From assembly GCF_024347135.1 (NCBI RefSeq), contig NZ_AP024908.1, positions 434,001 through 498,000 of the forward strand: a stretch of 64,000 nucleotides of DNA, written 5' to 3'. Shown here piece by piece: positions 19,087 through 28,424 of this stretch. Source of the DNA: Vibrio spartinae (GTDB lineage: Bacteria > Pseudomonadota > Gammaproteobacteria > Enterobacterales > Vibrionaceae). A program made the translations under genes and the position numbers. Under the pieces are notes generated by a model. It was not told the DNA's origin. It was given only the letters and a program-made list of their open reading frames with translations, and did no database searches. Positions within the stretch are counted from its first letter, which is position 1; every line of letters begins with the position of its first letter.

Positions 19087-19974
19087 ATGAAAACAACCCT
19101 CGACCATCTTCCCGAATATAAACAGCATGAGCTGGCGATAATCTCAACGATTCTGCGTGACACGTTAGATGATTATCTGCAAGGCAAAACGGGCAGTAAA
19201 AGTGAGTTTCGTATACTGAAAATCATCCTGTTTGGCAGCCATGTCAAGGGGAATTGGGTCAGTGATCCGGTCAATGGCTATATCAGTGATTACGATATTC
19301 TGGTGATCGTCAATAAAGCAGCGTTGGTTGAAGATTATGTGGTCTGGCAGTGTGCCGAAGAGCAAATTGATCGAAAAGTGAAATCGGCCCCATTGGGTTT
19401 GATTGTGCATGATTTGAACGAAGTGAATAATCGACTGCAACAGGGTCATTATTTCTTTAAAGATATTCGCGAAGAGGGGATTGAGCTGTTTGCCGCGACG
19501 CCGAAACCACTGGCGGAGCCGGGTGATCTGACTAAGGACGAAAAACGGGAAATCGCCCGTAAGCATTATGAGCAGTGGATAGAGAATGCTACTGATAGTA
19601 TTAAAGTTTTCCATTATACTTTTCATGAATCCATGCTTAATGAAGCAGCCTTCAACCTGCATCAGGCAACGGAGCGTCTTTTTGCCTGTACATTATTGAC
19701 TTGTACTAACTACTTACCGAAATCCCATAATATCGAGAAACTTGGCAACCTATGTGCACAGATTGATCCGGCCTTTGCTGAGATTTTCCCGATGGACAAT
19801 AAATTTCACCGTCGTAGTTTCCGCCGTTTGCAACGGGCGTATATTGATGCGCGTTATTCAGCCCACTACGAAATCACTGAAGAAGAACTTAATTATCTGA
19901 CAACCGAAGTGCAGCGTTTGCAGGCATTAACGGAGCGGATTTGTCGGGATAATATTGGGGCTGAGCGCCCCTGA
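19087..19974 (+). CDS. Nucleotidyltransferase-HEPN protein, copy 1
   Basis: A 295-residue protein. The N-terminal half is a minimal nucleotidyltransferase (LFGSHVKGNW followed by SDYDILVIV, giving the GS and DxD-type metal motifs). The C-terminal half is a HEPN domain (NEAAFNLHQATERLFACTLL, then RRSFRRLQRAYIDARYSAHY). Fusions of this kind resemble MNT/HEPN toxin-antitoxin pairs, in which HEPN is an RNase and MNT adenylylates it, but no activity is proven here. ATG 19087 is used because it precedes the conserved MKTTLDHLPEY; a TTG at 19027 extends the frame. The upstream 130 bp, including a CRISPR pseudo-repeat, is shared by all three copies. Confidence 0.8.
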   Translation: MKTTLDHLPEYKQHELAIISTILRDTLDDYLQGKTGSKSEFRILKIILFGSHVKGNWVSDPVNGYISDYDILVIVNKAALVEDYVVWQCAEEQIDRKVKSAPLGLIVHDLNEVNNRLQQGHYFFKDIREEGIELFAATPKPLAEPGDLTKDEKREIARKHYEQWIENATDSIKVFHYTFHESMLNEAAFNLHQATERLFACTLLTCTNYLPKSHNIEKLGNLCAQIDPAFAEIFPMDNKFHRRSFRRLQRAYIDARYSAHYEITEEELNYLTTEVQRLQALTERICRDNIGAERP

Positions 19975-21107
19975 GCGCTGTATTTTAACTTTGATTTACC
20001 CAGCCTCCGGCTCCGAAATTTGACGCACAATCTTGTTTTTCGATTTCGGAGGCATCGGTGTTCTGTGCGCCAGTTACTCTTGCCAAGATGCAAGAGTAAC
20101 CAGAAAATCTTTTTTTGTTTAACTGAGTCGAACGTTGTCCAGAACCGCCTTTTACGGGCGTCCTGCCCGGAAAAGCCTAACCATTCTTCCCTGAATGGTT
20201 TTCTTTGGTGGGTGGTTGATTTGAATAAAGTGAAACATTGAATCAACAAAGCTCAATTGATCGATGCTCTCAGGGTGAAAAATCAGGACGATTTTTCAGG
20301 ATTGCCTGAGCAGGATGCGAATCAATCCGACCCTGATTACGTGCGCTGAACTCAAAAAGATGCTTTTGGTTACTTTTGACATCTATCAAAAGTAACTGGG
20401 GCGCATTCGGAGATGGTAATGAAATCGAGGAAAGTGATTGCGCACCAAACCGCTGCACCTCAACTTTCAATCTTTCCAGCCTCTGGCTCCGAAATTTGAC
20501 GCACAATTACGTTCTGCGATATCAGAGGCAGTGGCGTTCTGTGCGCCAGTTACTCTTGCCAAGATGCAAGAGTAACCAGAAAATCTTTTTTTGTTTAACT
20601 GAGTCGAACGTTGTCCAGAACCGCCTTTTACGGGCGTCCTGCCCGGAAAAGCCTAACCATTCTTCCATGAATGGTTTTCTTTGTTCAGAATTTTATTTGA
20701 ATTCAGAGAAACATATACAAAGCCAATAGGATCGATGGACTCAGGGTAAAATTCATGGATGAATTTTTAGCTTTTCGTGAGCAGGAGCGAATAAAAGCGA
20801 CCCTGATAACGCGCGCTGAAGTCAAACTCAAGGCACTTTTGGGTACTTTTGCTGCTGGGCAAAAGTCTCTGGGGCGCTTTCGGAGATGCTATTGAAATCT
20901 AGGAAAGTGATTGCGCACCAAACCGCTGCACCTCAATTTTTATATCCCAGCCTCTGGCTCACGGGCGCTGAAGTCAAACTCAAGGCATTTTGGGATACTT
21001 TTTCTGCCGTGAAAAAGTATCTGGGGCGCAGTCGGAGATGCCATTGATATCCTGTACGTTAGTGACTTTTGCCAAACCACAACCGAGTCATTTCAAGTCG
21101 CGCTTCA
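19975..21107. repeat. Hairpin-repeat block 2
   Basis: Two rounds of the island repeat with palindromes at 20175 and 20651. Both carry the TTACTCTTG..CAAGAGTAA allele. The ACTTTTGACATCTATCAAAAGT allele is near 20373, the ACTTTTGCTGCTGGGCAAAAGT allele near 20845 and the ACTTTTTCTGCC..GAAAAAGT allele near 20997. No gene is supported. Confidence 0.75.
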
Positions 21108-21264
21108 TGTTATTCCCGTTCCAGAAATCATATCTCGCCCCTAAAACTCCAGATTAGAGCATGATTTATAAACTTTATTGAGTATAATTATGCATTCATA
21201 TGAAAATAATATTATCAATAAATATCAATCACCATCAATCAGGAAACAACACAGACAGACTTTT
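21108..21264 (+). promoter_or_regulatory. Upstream region of vgrG, shared with the RNase toxin gene
   Basis: Begins TGTTATTCCCGTTCCA and contains TTGAGTATAATTAT, then ATTCATATGAAAATAA and TTATCAATAA. The same elements occur in the same order before the toxin gene at 55207. TATAAT at 21183-21188 is a candidate -10. The homology suggests common control of the two weapon genes. Confidence 0.6.
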
Positions 21265-24117
21265 ATGACCCGACTTAAATTTAAACTCACCATTGATGGC
21301 GTCAATGATGAGACATTGGTGGTCCGTGACTATCAGGGCGTCGAATCGATTTCAGACTCGGTGGATGATCAGGGTCAACCAGTTTATGGCTATCGGTATC
21401 GCATCGATATTGCCAGCCGCAACAGTGACCTGAGTTTCGAGCAGATGGTCGATAGCAGTGCATTGCTGGAAGTGCTGCGTGATCAGGAAGTGGTGCAAAA
21501 AGTTCACGGCATTATCCGCAACTTCAGCCGGGGCGATACCGGGCATCACCATACATTCTATTTACTGACGTTGGTGCCTTCTCTGGAAAGACTGTCGCTA
21601 CGCCATAATAGCCGGATCTTCCAGCAACTGGATGTGCCGGAAATCCTCTCGGTGCTGTTTCAGGAAATGGATATCAATGATTATGCGTTTTCGGTACGCC
21701 GTGAGTGTGCCAAACGCGAATACTGCGTCCAGTACCGCGAGACCGATTTAGCATTTTTCCACCGTCTGGCGGCTGAAGAAGGGCTGATGTACCACTTTGA
21801 GCATCAGCAAGACAAGCATGTGTTAGTCATCACCGATAATCCCGAAGGGTTCGGCCGCCTTGCCATGCCGGTGCCGTATAACGCGCTGTCCGGTGGGGTG
21901 TTTGAAACTCCGTATATCTCGACCCTGACCGAGCATAAACAAATGGACGTCAGTGACGTCCGACTGGGCGATTACAGTTTTAAAAAGCCATCCTACAATC
22001 TGGCCCAGTCCGCCACTGGCGCTGATATGAGTTATCAGCGCGGTGACTATGAGCACTTTGACCATCCGGGACGATTTAAAGACGACCCCAGCGGTCAGGC
22101 GTTTACGCAAATCCGTCTTGAAGCCTTGCGCCGACATGCGCATACCTTCAGCGGTAAAAGTAATGAGGCGCAACTTCAGGCCGGGAAGCGCTTTGATTTG
22201 ATGGAGCACTTGGATGGTGAGATGAATCGCAATTATTTGCTGATTCAGGTGACGCATCAGGGCAGTCAGCCGCAAGCGCTGGAAGAATCCGGTGGCAGCG
22301 GTGCCACCACGTACGCCAACCAGTTTGCTGCGGTGGGCGGTGATCAGGTGTGGCGCATGACCCCCCGCAACAAACCCATTCTGAAATTCCCGACCATGGC
22401 GAAAGTGGTCGGCCCTGACGGTGAAGAAATCTACTGCGATGAGCATGGTCGGGTGAAAGTGCACTTTTCTTGGAACAGAAAGGCGTGGGATAGATACGGC
22501 AGCTCAAATGAGCAAAGTTCTTGCTGGTTACGTGTCACACAAGGTTGGGCCGGCGCGCAATATGGCATGATGGCCGTACCGCGCATCGGGCATGAAGTGG
22601 TGGTGCATTTCCTCAATGGCGACCCCGATCAGCCAATCATTACCGGTCGGACTTACAACGCCAATAATGTGACGCCGTATCCGTTACCGGAGCACAAAAC
22701 CAAGACCGTGATCCGCACCGAAACTCACCAAGGCGAAGGTTATAACGAACTGAGTTTTGAAGATCAGTCGGGCAGCGAGAAAATCTATCTCCATGCGCAA
22801 AAAGATACCGACACGCTGGTCGAAAACGACGCGACCACGCATATCAAGCATAACCAAAGTACCACCATCGACAATGACCGTTACAGCCATATCAAGGTCA
22901 ACGATCACCACACCGTCAGCGGTGAAGCGCGCACCAAAATCGCCAAAAGCCAGACACTGATGATTGAAGGCGAATTACATGTGAAAGCCGGTAAAGTGTG
23001 GGTCAATGAAGCCGGTACAGAAATCCACATCAAAGCCGGTGAGCATGTCGTTATTGAAGCGGGTAACGAAATCACCCTCAAAGCCGGTGGCAGCTTCGTT
23101 AAAGTTGATCCGTCCGGTGTTTCCCTCAGCGGTGCCGGGGTGAACCTCAACTCCGGTGGCAGTGCCGGGAGTGGCAGTGGGTTTAGCGGCGAGAACGTGA
23201 TTCTGCCGCACCTGTCAGCCAAGGCGACTGCCGGTCAAAAGGCTACTTATTTTTCGAAACAAGCCACATTGACCACGGCTGATGCTGTGGTGAAAACTCA
23301 GATGCCAAACAGGGTGAAAGAAAACAGCGCCATGAACATCACCGAAGACAGCACGGATGTTGCGGCGAGTGCTTCAGCAGGTTCGGGAGAGCCCGTAAAG
23401 GTTGACCCGGAGAATATGTACTGGCCCAACTATGACTTTATTCACCATCGGGAGATTGCGGTGGAATATACGCAGAAGGCGGTAGACCTAGCGGTGCTGT
23501 CGCTCGAAGAGGCGGAAGAGTTTGCCAATAATTTGTGGCGGGAATACAACGGTAAAGATACGCTGGACAATACCAAGAAAGTTTGGGATGGTGCTGCCAA
23601 CGCCCATGATGCATATCGACTGGCAAAAGGGTTGGGCGGCATGGGTGTCGTCGTGTACACCAAACCCTTCAACGGACGGGATTACGTGATTATCAAAGGG
23701 TACAAAAAGCATCTAAAAACCCTGATGAAAGGCAATCGCTGGCGCGCTAATAATCCGCAGGTAGTTCAACTCGGTCTGGGCACGAAAAACATGGCGAGAA
23801 ACATGCTGCGAGTGGGGCTGGTGGTAGATATTATCTTCGCCGTTGCAATTAATGCCGTTGATTTTTTTGTTCATGATGAGAAAACCATGGCAGATTTAGT
23901 GGGTCGATCCGGTGTGGATATTGCCAAAGGGATGATCGCGACGGGGGCTGGTACTGTCGCGGCTGTGGTTGCAAGTGTTTATAGTGCTCCATTAATAGCT
24001 GTGGGATGTATTTTCGCCGGAGTCGGTTTTATTATTAGTGTCGGGCTTGACTGGGCTGATAATGAATGGGGGATTTCCGATGTGATTGTAGAAAAATTAA
24101 AAGAGGTCAATGAATGA
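21265..24117 (+). CDS. vgrG: VgrG spike protein with membrane-active C-terminal effector domain
   Basis: About 950 residues. Residues 1 to about 600 are a standard VgrG: the gp27-like part begins MTRLKFKLTIDG, and the gp5-like OB part includes DEHGRVKVHFSW and CWLRVTQGWAGAQYGMMAVPR. A beta-helix neck of short repeats (KAGEHVVIEAGNEITLKAGG) follows. Residues from about 707 form an extra domain with a helical region and a hydrophobic C-terminus (GMIATGAGTVAAVVASVYSA, then PLIAVGCIFAGVGFIISVG), which suggests a membrane-inserting antibacterial effector, possibly of the T6SS Tme class. ATG 21265 is preferred to a TTG at 21178. The stop overlaps the immunity gene (ATGA). Confidence 0.88.
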   Translation: MTRLKFKLTIDGVNDETLVVRDYQGVESISDSVDDQGQPVYGYRYRIDIASRNSDLSFEQMVDSSALLEVLRDQEVVQKVHGIIRNFSRGDTGHHHTFYLLTLVPSLERLSLRHNSRIFQQLDVPEILSVLFQEMDINDYAFSVRRECAKREYCVQYRETDLAFFHRLAAEEGLMYHFEHQQDKHVLVITDNPEGFGRLAMPVPYNALSGGVFETPYISTLTEHKQMDVSDVRLGDYSFKKPSYNLAQSATGADMSYQRGDYEHFDHPGRFKDDPSGQAFTQIRLEALRRHAHTFSGKSNEAQLQAGKRFDLMEHLDGEMNRNYLLIQVTHQGSQPQALEESGGSGATTYANQFAAVGGDQVWRMTPRNKPILKFPTMAKVVGPDGEEIYCDEHGRVKVHFSWNRKAWDRYGSSNEQSSCWLRVTQGWAGAQYGMMAVPRIGHEVVVHFLNGDPDQPIITGRTYNANNVTPYPLPEHKTKTVIRTETHQGEGYNELSFEDQSGSEKIYLHAQKDTDTLVENDATTHIKHNQSTTIDNDRYSHIKVNDHHTVSGEARTKIAKSQTLMIEGELHVKAGKVWVNEAGTEIHIKAGEHVVIEAGNEITLKAGGSFVKVDPSGVSLSGAGVNLNSGGSAGSGSGFSGENVILPHLSAKATAGQKATYFSKQATLTTADAVVKTQMPNRVKENSAMNITEDSTDVAASASAGSGEPVKVDPENMYWPNYDFIHHREIAVEYTQKAVDLAVLSLEEAEEFANNLWREYNGKDTLDNTKKVWDGAANAHDAYRLAKGLGGMGVVVYTKPFNGRDYVIIKGYKKHLKTLMKGNRWRANNPQVVQLGLGTKNMARNMLRVGLVVDIIFAVAINAVDFFVHDEKTMADLVGRSGVDIAKGMIATGAGTVAAVVASVYSAPLIAVGCIFAGVGFIISVGLDWADNEWGISDVIVEKLKEVNE

Positions 24118-24557
24118 TAGTGAGAATCGCTGGGCTTGTATTTTTTGTGCTGATTTTAGGCGGAGATCTTTTATTGGCACCAAATCTATTACTTCCATTT
24201 CAACCTCTTGAAGCAAGGATCCGTCTTCTGGCATATACGAATTTTGTCGCTATCGCTGCTGTTATTCCATTAGTCGGTGGCGGTATATTAGTTGGTATTC
24301 ACCAACTATTTCACCCAAGAAAAGATACAGGGGAGTATGTGACTGTATATCGCGGTGCTTGGATGAAGATTATGTGGGTCACGCTAGTTGTTACCATTGC
24401 TGCTATTTCTGCCCGTTTCTACCTTGGCTACAAAGTCGATCAAGCCGGATATGTAAAGTGCGTAAAAGAATCTCGCACTTCAGCAAAAAGTAGCTGGCGA
24501 GTCTATGCCAAATCAGAAAATTTATGTAAAGACTCTTCTGGGATTTATGGGGGGTAG
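24114..24557 (+). CDS. Probable immunity protein to the VgrG effector tip
   Basis: A 147-residue membrane protein with three hydrophobic segments (about residues 5-22, 40-60 and 83-100) and a C-terminal soluble tail with two cysteines (KCVKES and NLCKDSS). It overlaps vgrG by ATGA, the usual arrangement of effector and immunity. A membrane location fits protection against a membrane-acting toxin. The family may be DUF1240-like, which I cannot confirm. A paralogue lies at 24977. Confidence 0.75.
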   Translation: MIVRIAGLVFFVLILGGDLLLAPNLLLPFQPLEARIRLLAYTNFVAIAAVIPLVGGGILVGIHQLFHPRKDTGEYVTVYRGAWMKIMWVTLVVTIAAISARFYLGYKVDQAGYVKCVKESRTSAKSSWRVYAKSENLCKDSSGIYGG

Positions 24558-24628
24558 ATATTCTGTTTTGGGAGTTAAATGTGTATTCGGTGCCGTTCCC
24601 ATTCAGAGTCTAAGCTATCTTTTAAAAC

Positions 24629-24655
24629 GAGCCGCACTCGCGGCTCACTTTCTAA
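24629..24655 (+). terminator. Short stem-loop after the first immunity gene
   Basis: GAGCCGC pairs with GCGGCTC (24629-24635 with 24640-24646), followed by ACTTTCT. The stem is strong but the U-tract weak; it could end the vgrG-immunity transcript. Confidence 0.4.
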
Positions 24656-24677
24656 CCAATCATCACCGCTCAGATGA

Positions 24678-24977
24678 AATCTTCTGCATCAGCAACTTTA
24701 TGGTACCGACAATAAAGCGGTAGATATATTTGTTCATGATGAGAAAACCATGGCAGATTTAGTGGGTCGATCCGGTGTGGATATTGCCAAAGGGATGATC
24801 GCGACGGGGGTTGGGACTCTTGTTGCTGTTGGAGTTAGTGCAATGGGATTTCCGTTAATTGCAGTAGGAGGCGCTTTTGCTGTGGTAGGGTTCTTAGCTA
24901 GTCTCGGGTTAGACTGGATAGATAATGAGTGGGGAATATCTGATTTATTGGTAGAGAAATTGAAGGAAATTGACTAA
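24678..24977 (+). pseudogene. Orphan C-terminal fragment of a VgrG-type effector
   Basis: From about 24678 the frame encodes a truncated duplicate of the effector end: NKAVDIFVHDEKTMADLVGRSG continues to a C-terminus ending EWGISDLLVEKLKEID. It closely matches the vgrG end at first (the DNA around 24729-24810 is nearly identical to 23865-23945), then diverges in the hydrophobic part. An internal ATG at 24750 could give a 75-residue peptide. It has no VgrG body, so it is an orphan tip that can recombine onto vgrG or a relic of a past swap. Its stop overlaps the next immunity gene. Confidence 0.7.
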
Positions 24978-25426
24978 TGATTTTGAGAATTTCATTTGTT
25001 TTATTCATGGTACTGTTCTTAGGTGGAATCGCTGCATTAGGAATATTTTCATCTTTACTTTTACCTTTTCAACCACTAGATGATCGTGTTCGATTGATAT
25101 CATACATAAATTATATAGCTGTTGCTGCCGCGATCCCACTCTTAGGAGGATTAACATTAGTGGTCATACATCAACTATTTCACCCTAAAAAAGATATTAG
25201 TGAATATGCAGAAGCTTATCACAGCGTTGGGATGAAGATTATGTGGGTCACGTTAGCAGTTGTTATCGTTGCTATTCCTGCCCGTTTCTACCTCGGCTAC
25301 AAAGTCGATCAGGCCGGATATGTAAAGTGTGTAAAAGAATCTCGCACTTCTGCCAAGAGTAGTTGGCGAGTCTATGCCAAATCAGAAAGTTTATGTAAAG
25401 ACTCTTCTGGGATTTATGGGGGATAG
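24977..25426 (+). CDS. Second immunity protein paralogue
   Basis: A 149-residue paralogue of the protein at 24114, with the same three membrane segments and an almost identical C-terminal third (YLGYKVDQAGYVKCVKESR). The N-terminal two thirds have diverged, parallel to the divergence between the two effector tips. The start codon overlaps the orphan tip's stop (TAATG). It probably protects against an older or alternative tip (inference). Confidence 0.75.
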   Translation: MILRISFVLFMVLFLGGIAALGIFSSLLLPFQPLDDRVRLISYINYIAVAAAIPLLGGLTLVVIHQLFHPKKDISEYAEAYHSVGMKIMWVTLAVVIVAIPARFYLGYKVDQAGYVKCVKESRTSAKSSWRVYAKSESLCKDSSGIYGG

Positions 25427-25439
25427 ACAAAGGCAACGG

Positions 25440-28090
25440 TGTTGAAAGGTTATCGGGCCCCATAAATGTTACCTTCCCAGCCTCCGGCCCCAAATTTTGA
25501 CGCACAATTACGTTCTGCGATTTCAGAGGCATTGGCGTCCTGTGCGCCAGTTCATCTTTCAGAGATGAAAGACGAACCAGAAAATCTTTTTTGTTTGGCT
25601 GAGGCGAGCGTTGTCCAGAACCTGCTTTTACGGGCGTCCTGCCCGGAAAAGCCTAACCATTCTTCCATGAATGGTTTTCTTGGTTGAGAGGCTCATTTGA
25701 GTTGAGTGAAACATTCTAAAAGCCAATTTGAACGATGATCTCAGGGTAAAATTCATGGATGAATTTTTAGCTTTTCGTGAGCAGGAGCGAATAAAAGCGC
25801 CCCGGTCAGCGTCCACGAACAAACCGTTCTTTTGGGTACTTTTGGAACGCCAAAAGTATCTGGGGCGCGTGCATCAGATGCCGCAGAAATTAATAAACTC
25901 ATTGCGCACCAAATCACTACACCTCAATTTTCAACATTCCCAGCCTCCGGCCCCAAATTTTGACGCACAATTACGTTCTGCGGTTTCAGAAGCATTGGCG
26001 TTCTGTGCGCCAGTTACTCTTGCCAAGATGCAAGAGTCACCAGAAAATCTTTTCTGTTTTGGCTTGGTTACGTGTTGTCCAGAACCGCCTTTTAAGTGCA
26101 TCCATGCCCTGAAAAGCCTAACCATTCTTCCATGAATGGTTTTCTTGGTTGAGGGGCTCATTTGAGTTGAGTGAAACATTCTAAAAGCCAATTTGAACGA
26201 TGATCTCAGGGTAAAATTCATGGATGAATTTTTAGCTTTTCGTGAGCAGGAGCGAATAAAAGCGCCCCGGTCAGCGTCCACGAACAAACCGTTCTTTTGG
26301 GTACTTTTGGAACGCCAAAAGTATCTGGGGCGCGTGCATCAGATGCCGCAGAAATTAATAAACTCATTGCGCACCAAACCGCTGCACCTCAATTTTCAAC
26401 CTTCCCAGCCTCCGGCTCTCCAGATTTGACGCACAATTGAGTTTTTCGGTTTCAGGGATATTGGTGTTCTGTGCGCCAGTTCATCTTTCAGAGATGAAAG
26501 ACGAACCAGAAAATCTTTTTTTGTTTGACTGAGTCGAACGTTGTCCAGAACCTGCTTTTACGGGCGTCCTGCCCGGAAAAGCCTAACCATTCTCCCGGAA
26601 TGGTTTTCTTGTTTCAGCGACTGATTTGAGTTGAGTGAAACATAGCAAAAAGCCAATTTGGTCACAGGACTCAGGGTGAAAAACCAGGACGATTTTTCAG
26701 GATTGCTTGAGCAGGAGCGAATCAATCCGACCCGGCCAGCGTCCACGAACTAAACCGTTCTTTTGGGTACTTTTGGAACGCCAAAAGTATCTGGGGCGCG
26801 TGCATCAGATGCCGCAGAAATTAATAAACTCATTGCGCACCAAACCGCTGCACCTCAATTTTCAACCTTCCCAGCCTCCGGCCCCAAATTTTGACGCACA
26901 ATTACGTTCTGCGATTTCAGAGGCATTGGCGTCCTGTGCGCCAGTTCATCTTTCAGAGATGAAAGACGAACCAGAAAATCTTTTTTGTTTGGCTGAGGCG
27001 AGCGTTGTCCAGAACCTGCTTTTACGGGCGTCCTGCCCGGAAAAGCCTAACCATTCTTCCATGAATGGTTTTCTTTGTTCAGAATTTTATTTGAATTCAG
27101 AGAAACATATACAAAGCCAATAGGAGCGATGTACTCAGGGTAAAAATTCATGGATGAATTTTAAGCTATCCCTTAACAAAAAGGCTGAGCAGGAGCGAAT
27201 AAAAGCGACCCTGATCATGTGCGCTGAAGTCAAACTCAAGGCACTTTTGGGGACTTTTGCTGCTGGGCAAAAGTCTCTGGGGCGCTTTCGGAGATGCTAT
27301 TGATATCGGCAAAAGTAATCGCGCACCAAACTGCTGCACCTCAATTTTCAACCTTCCCAGCCTCCGGCCCCAAATTTTGACGCACAATTACGTTTTCCGA
27401 TTTCAGAGGCATTGGCGTCCTGTGCGCCAGTTACTCTTGCCAAGATGCAAGAGTAACCAGAAAATCTTTTCTGTTTTGGCTTGGTTACGGGTTGCCCAGA
27501 ACTAGCTTTTACAGGCGTCCTGCCCGAAAAAGCCTAACCATTCTTCCATGAATGGTTTTCTTGGTTGAGGGGCTCATTTGAGTTGAGTGAAACATTCTAA
27601 AAGCCAATTTGAACGATGATCTCAGGGTAAAATTCATGGATGAATTTTTAGCTTTTCGTGAGCAGGAGCGAATAAAAGCGCCCCGGCCAGCGTCCACGAA
27701 CTAAACCGTTCTTTTGGGTACTTTTGGAACGCCAAAAGTATCTGGGGCGCGTGCATCAGATGCCGCAGAAATTAATAAACTCATTGCGCACCAAACTGCT
27801 GCACCTCAATTTTCAACCTTCCCAGCCTCCGGCCGCAAATTTTGACGCACAATTACGTTCTGCGATTTCAGAGGCATTGGTGTTCTGTGCGCCAGTAACT
27901 CTTGCCAAGATGCAAGAGTAACCAGAAAATCTTTTTTGTTTGGCTAAGGCGCGCGTTGTCCAGAACCTGCTTTTACGGGCGTCCTGCCCGGAAAAGCCTA
28001 ACCATTCATCCGTGAATGGTTTTCTTATTTCAGTGGCTGATTTGAATTGAGTGAAACATTCTAAAAGCCAGTTTGATTGATGCACTCAGG
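25440..28090. repeat. Hairpin-repeat block 3, about 2.6 kb without a gene
   Basis: At least six successive rounds of the island repeat, with palindromes at 25651, 26116, 26581, 27045, 27532 and 27996, about 465 bp apart. Both TTCATCTTTC and TTACTCTTG hairpin alleles occur, and mostly the ACTTTTGGAACGCCAAAAGT allele. The regular spacing makes it the clearest tandem stretch. All frames of 60-140 codons here arise from the repeat. Confidence 0.8.
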
Positions 28091-28241
28091 ATGAAATTTA
28101 AACCATTTAGACCTTCTTTTTTTGCCCTTAAAAAATAACCAATAAAAACAGTAAGATACAGGAGGGCGATTTTAACAAGGTAAAAAAGGGTTTTTGCCGC
28201 TAACCTCTTGCCAGTGCTTATTTTTTCGTGATATGTTCATT
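28091..28241 (+). promoter_or_regulatory. CRISPR leader of array 2
   Basis: The standard 151-bp island leader ending GATATGTTCATT at the first repeat of the mini-array upstream of cas1. Confidence 0.8.
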
Positions 28242-28329
28242 GTTCACTGCCGCATAGGCAGCTTAGAAAGCAATGTGGGAGAGCATATAAACATTTTTTT
28301 TGTTCACTGCCGCATAGGCAGCTTAAAAA
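28242..28329 (+). CRISPR. CRISPR mini-array 2 (1 spacer) directly upstream of cas1
   Basis: Two repeats around a single 32-nt spacer (28270-28301). The second repeat ends CTTAAAAA instead of CTTAGAAA, a degenerate terminal repeat. It lies 95 bp before cas1, so it is either a worn-out array or a single-spacer unit acting on the cas operon. Confidence 0.9.
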
Positions 28330-28424
28330 GAATTATGAACCGCTTATCAGAAATGCAATCTCATGCATTTCACCAACAATCACCTCTGGTATGATGAGTT
28401 GAGATGATTGCTTGAGGCAAACCT
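28330..28424 (+). promoter_or_regulatory. Candidate cas1 operon promoter
   Basis: TATGAT at 28390-28395 has TTTCAC 16 nt upstream as a poor -35. A GAGG ribosome-binding site lies 8-12 nt before the cas1 ATG. Confidence 0.4.

Noticed and set aside
21823..22464. 213-codon minus-strand frame inside vgrG
   Set aside because: Shadow frame; the plus strand encodes conserved VgrG motifs throughout.
25728..27123. Frames encoding GRVHQMPQKLINSLRTK-type peptides and similar
   Set aside because: They are translations of the hairpin repeat modules, appear in many copies with different breaks, and have no ribosome-binding sites.
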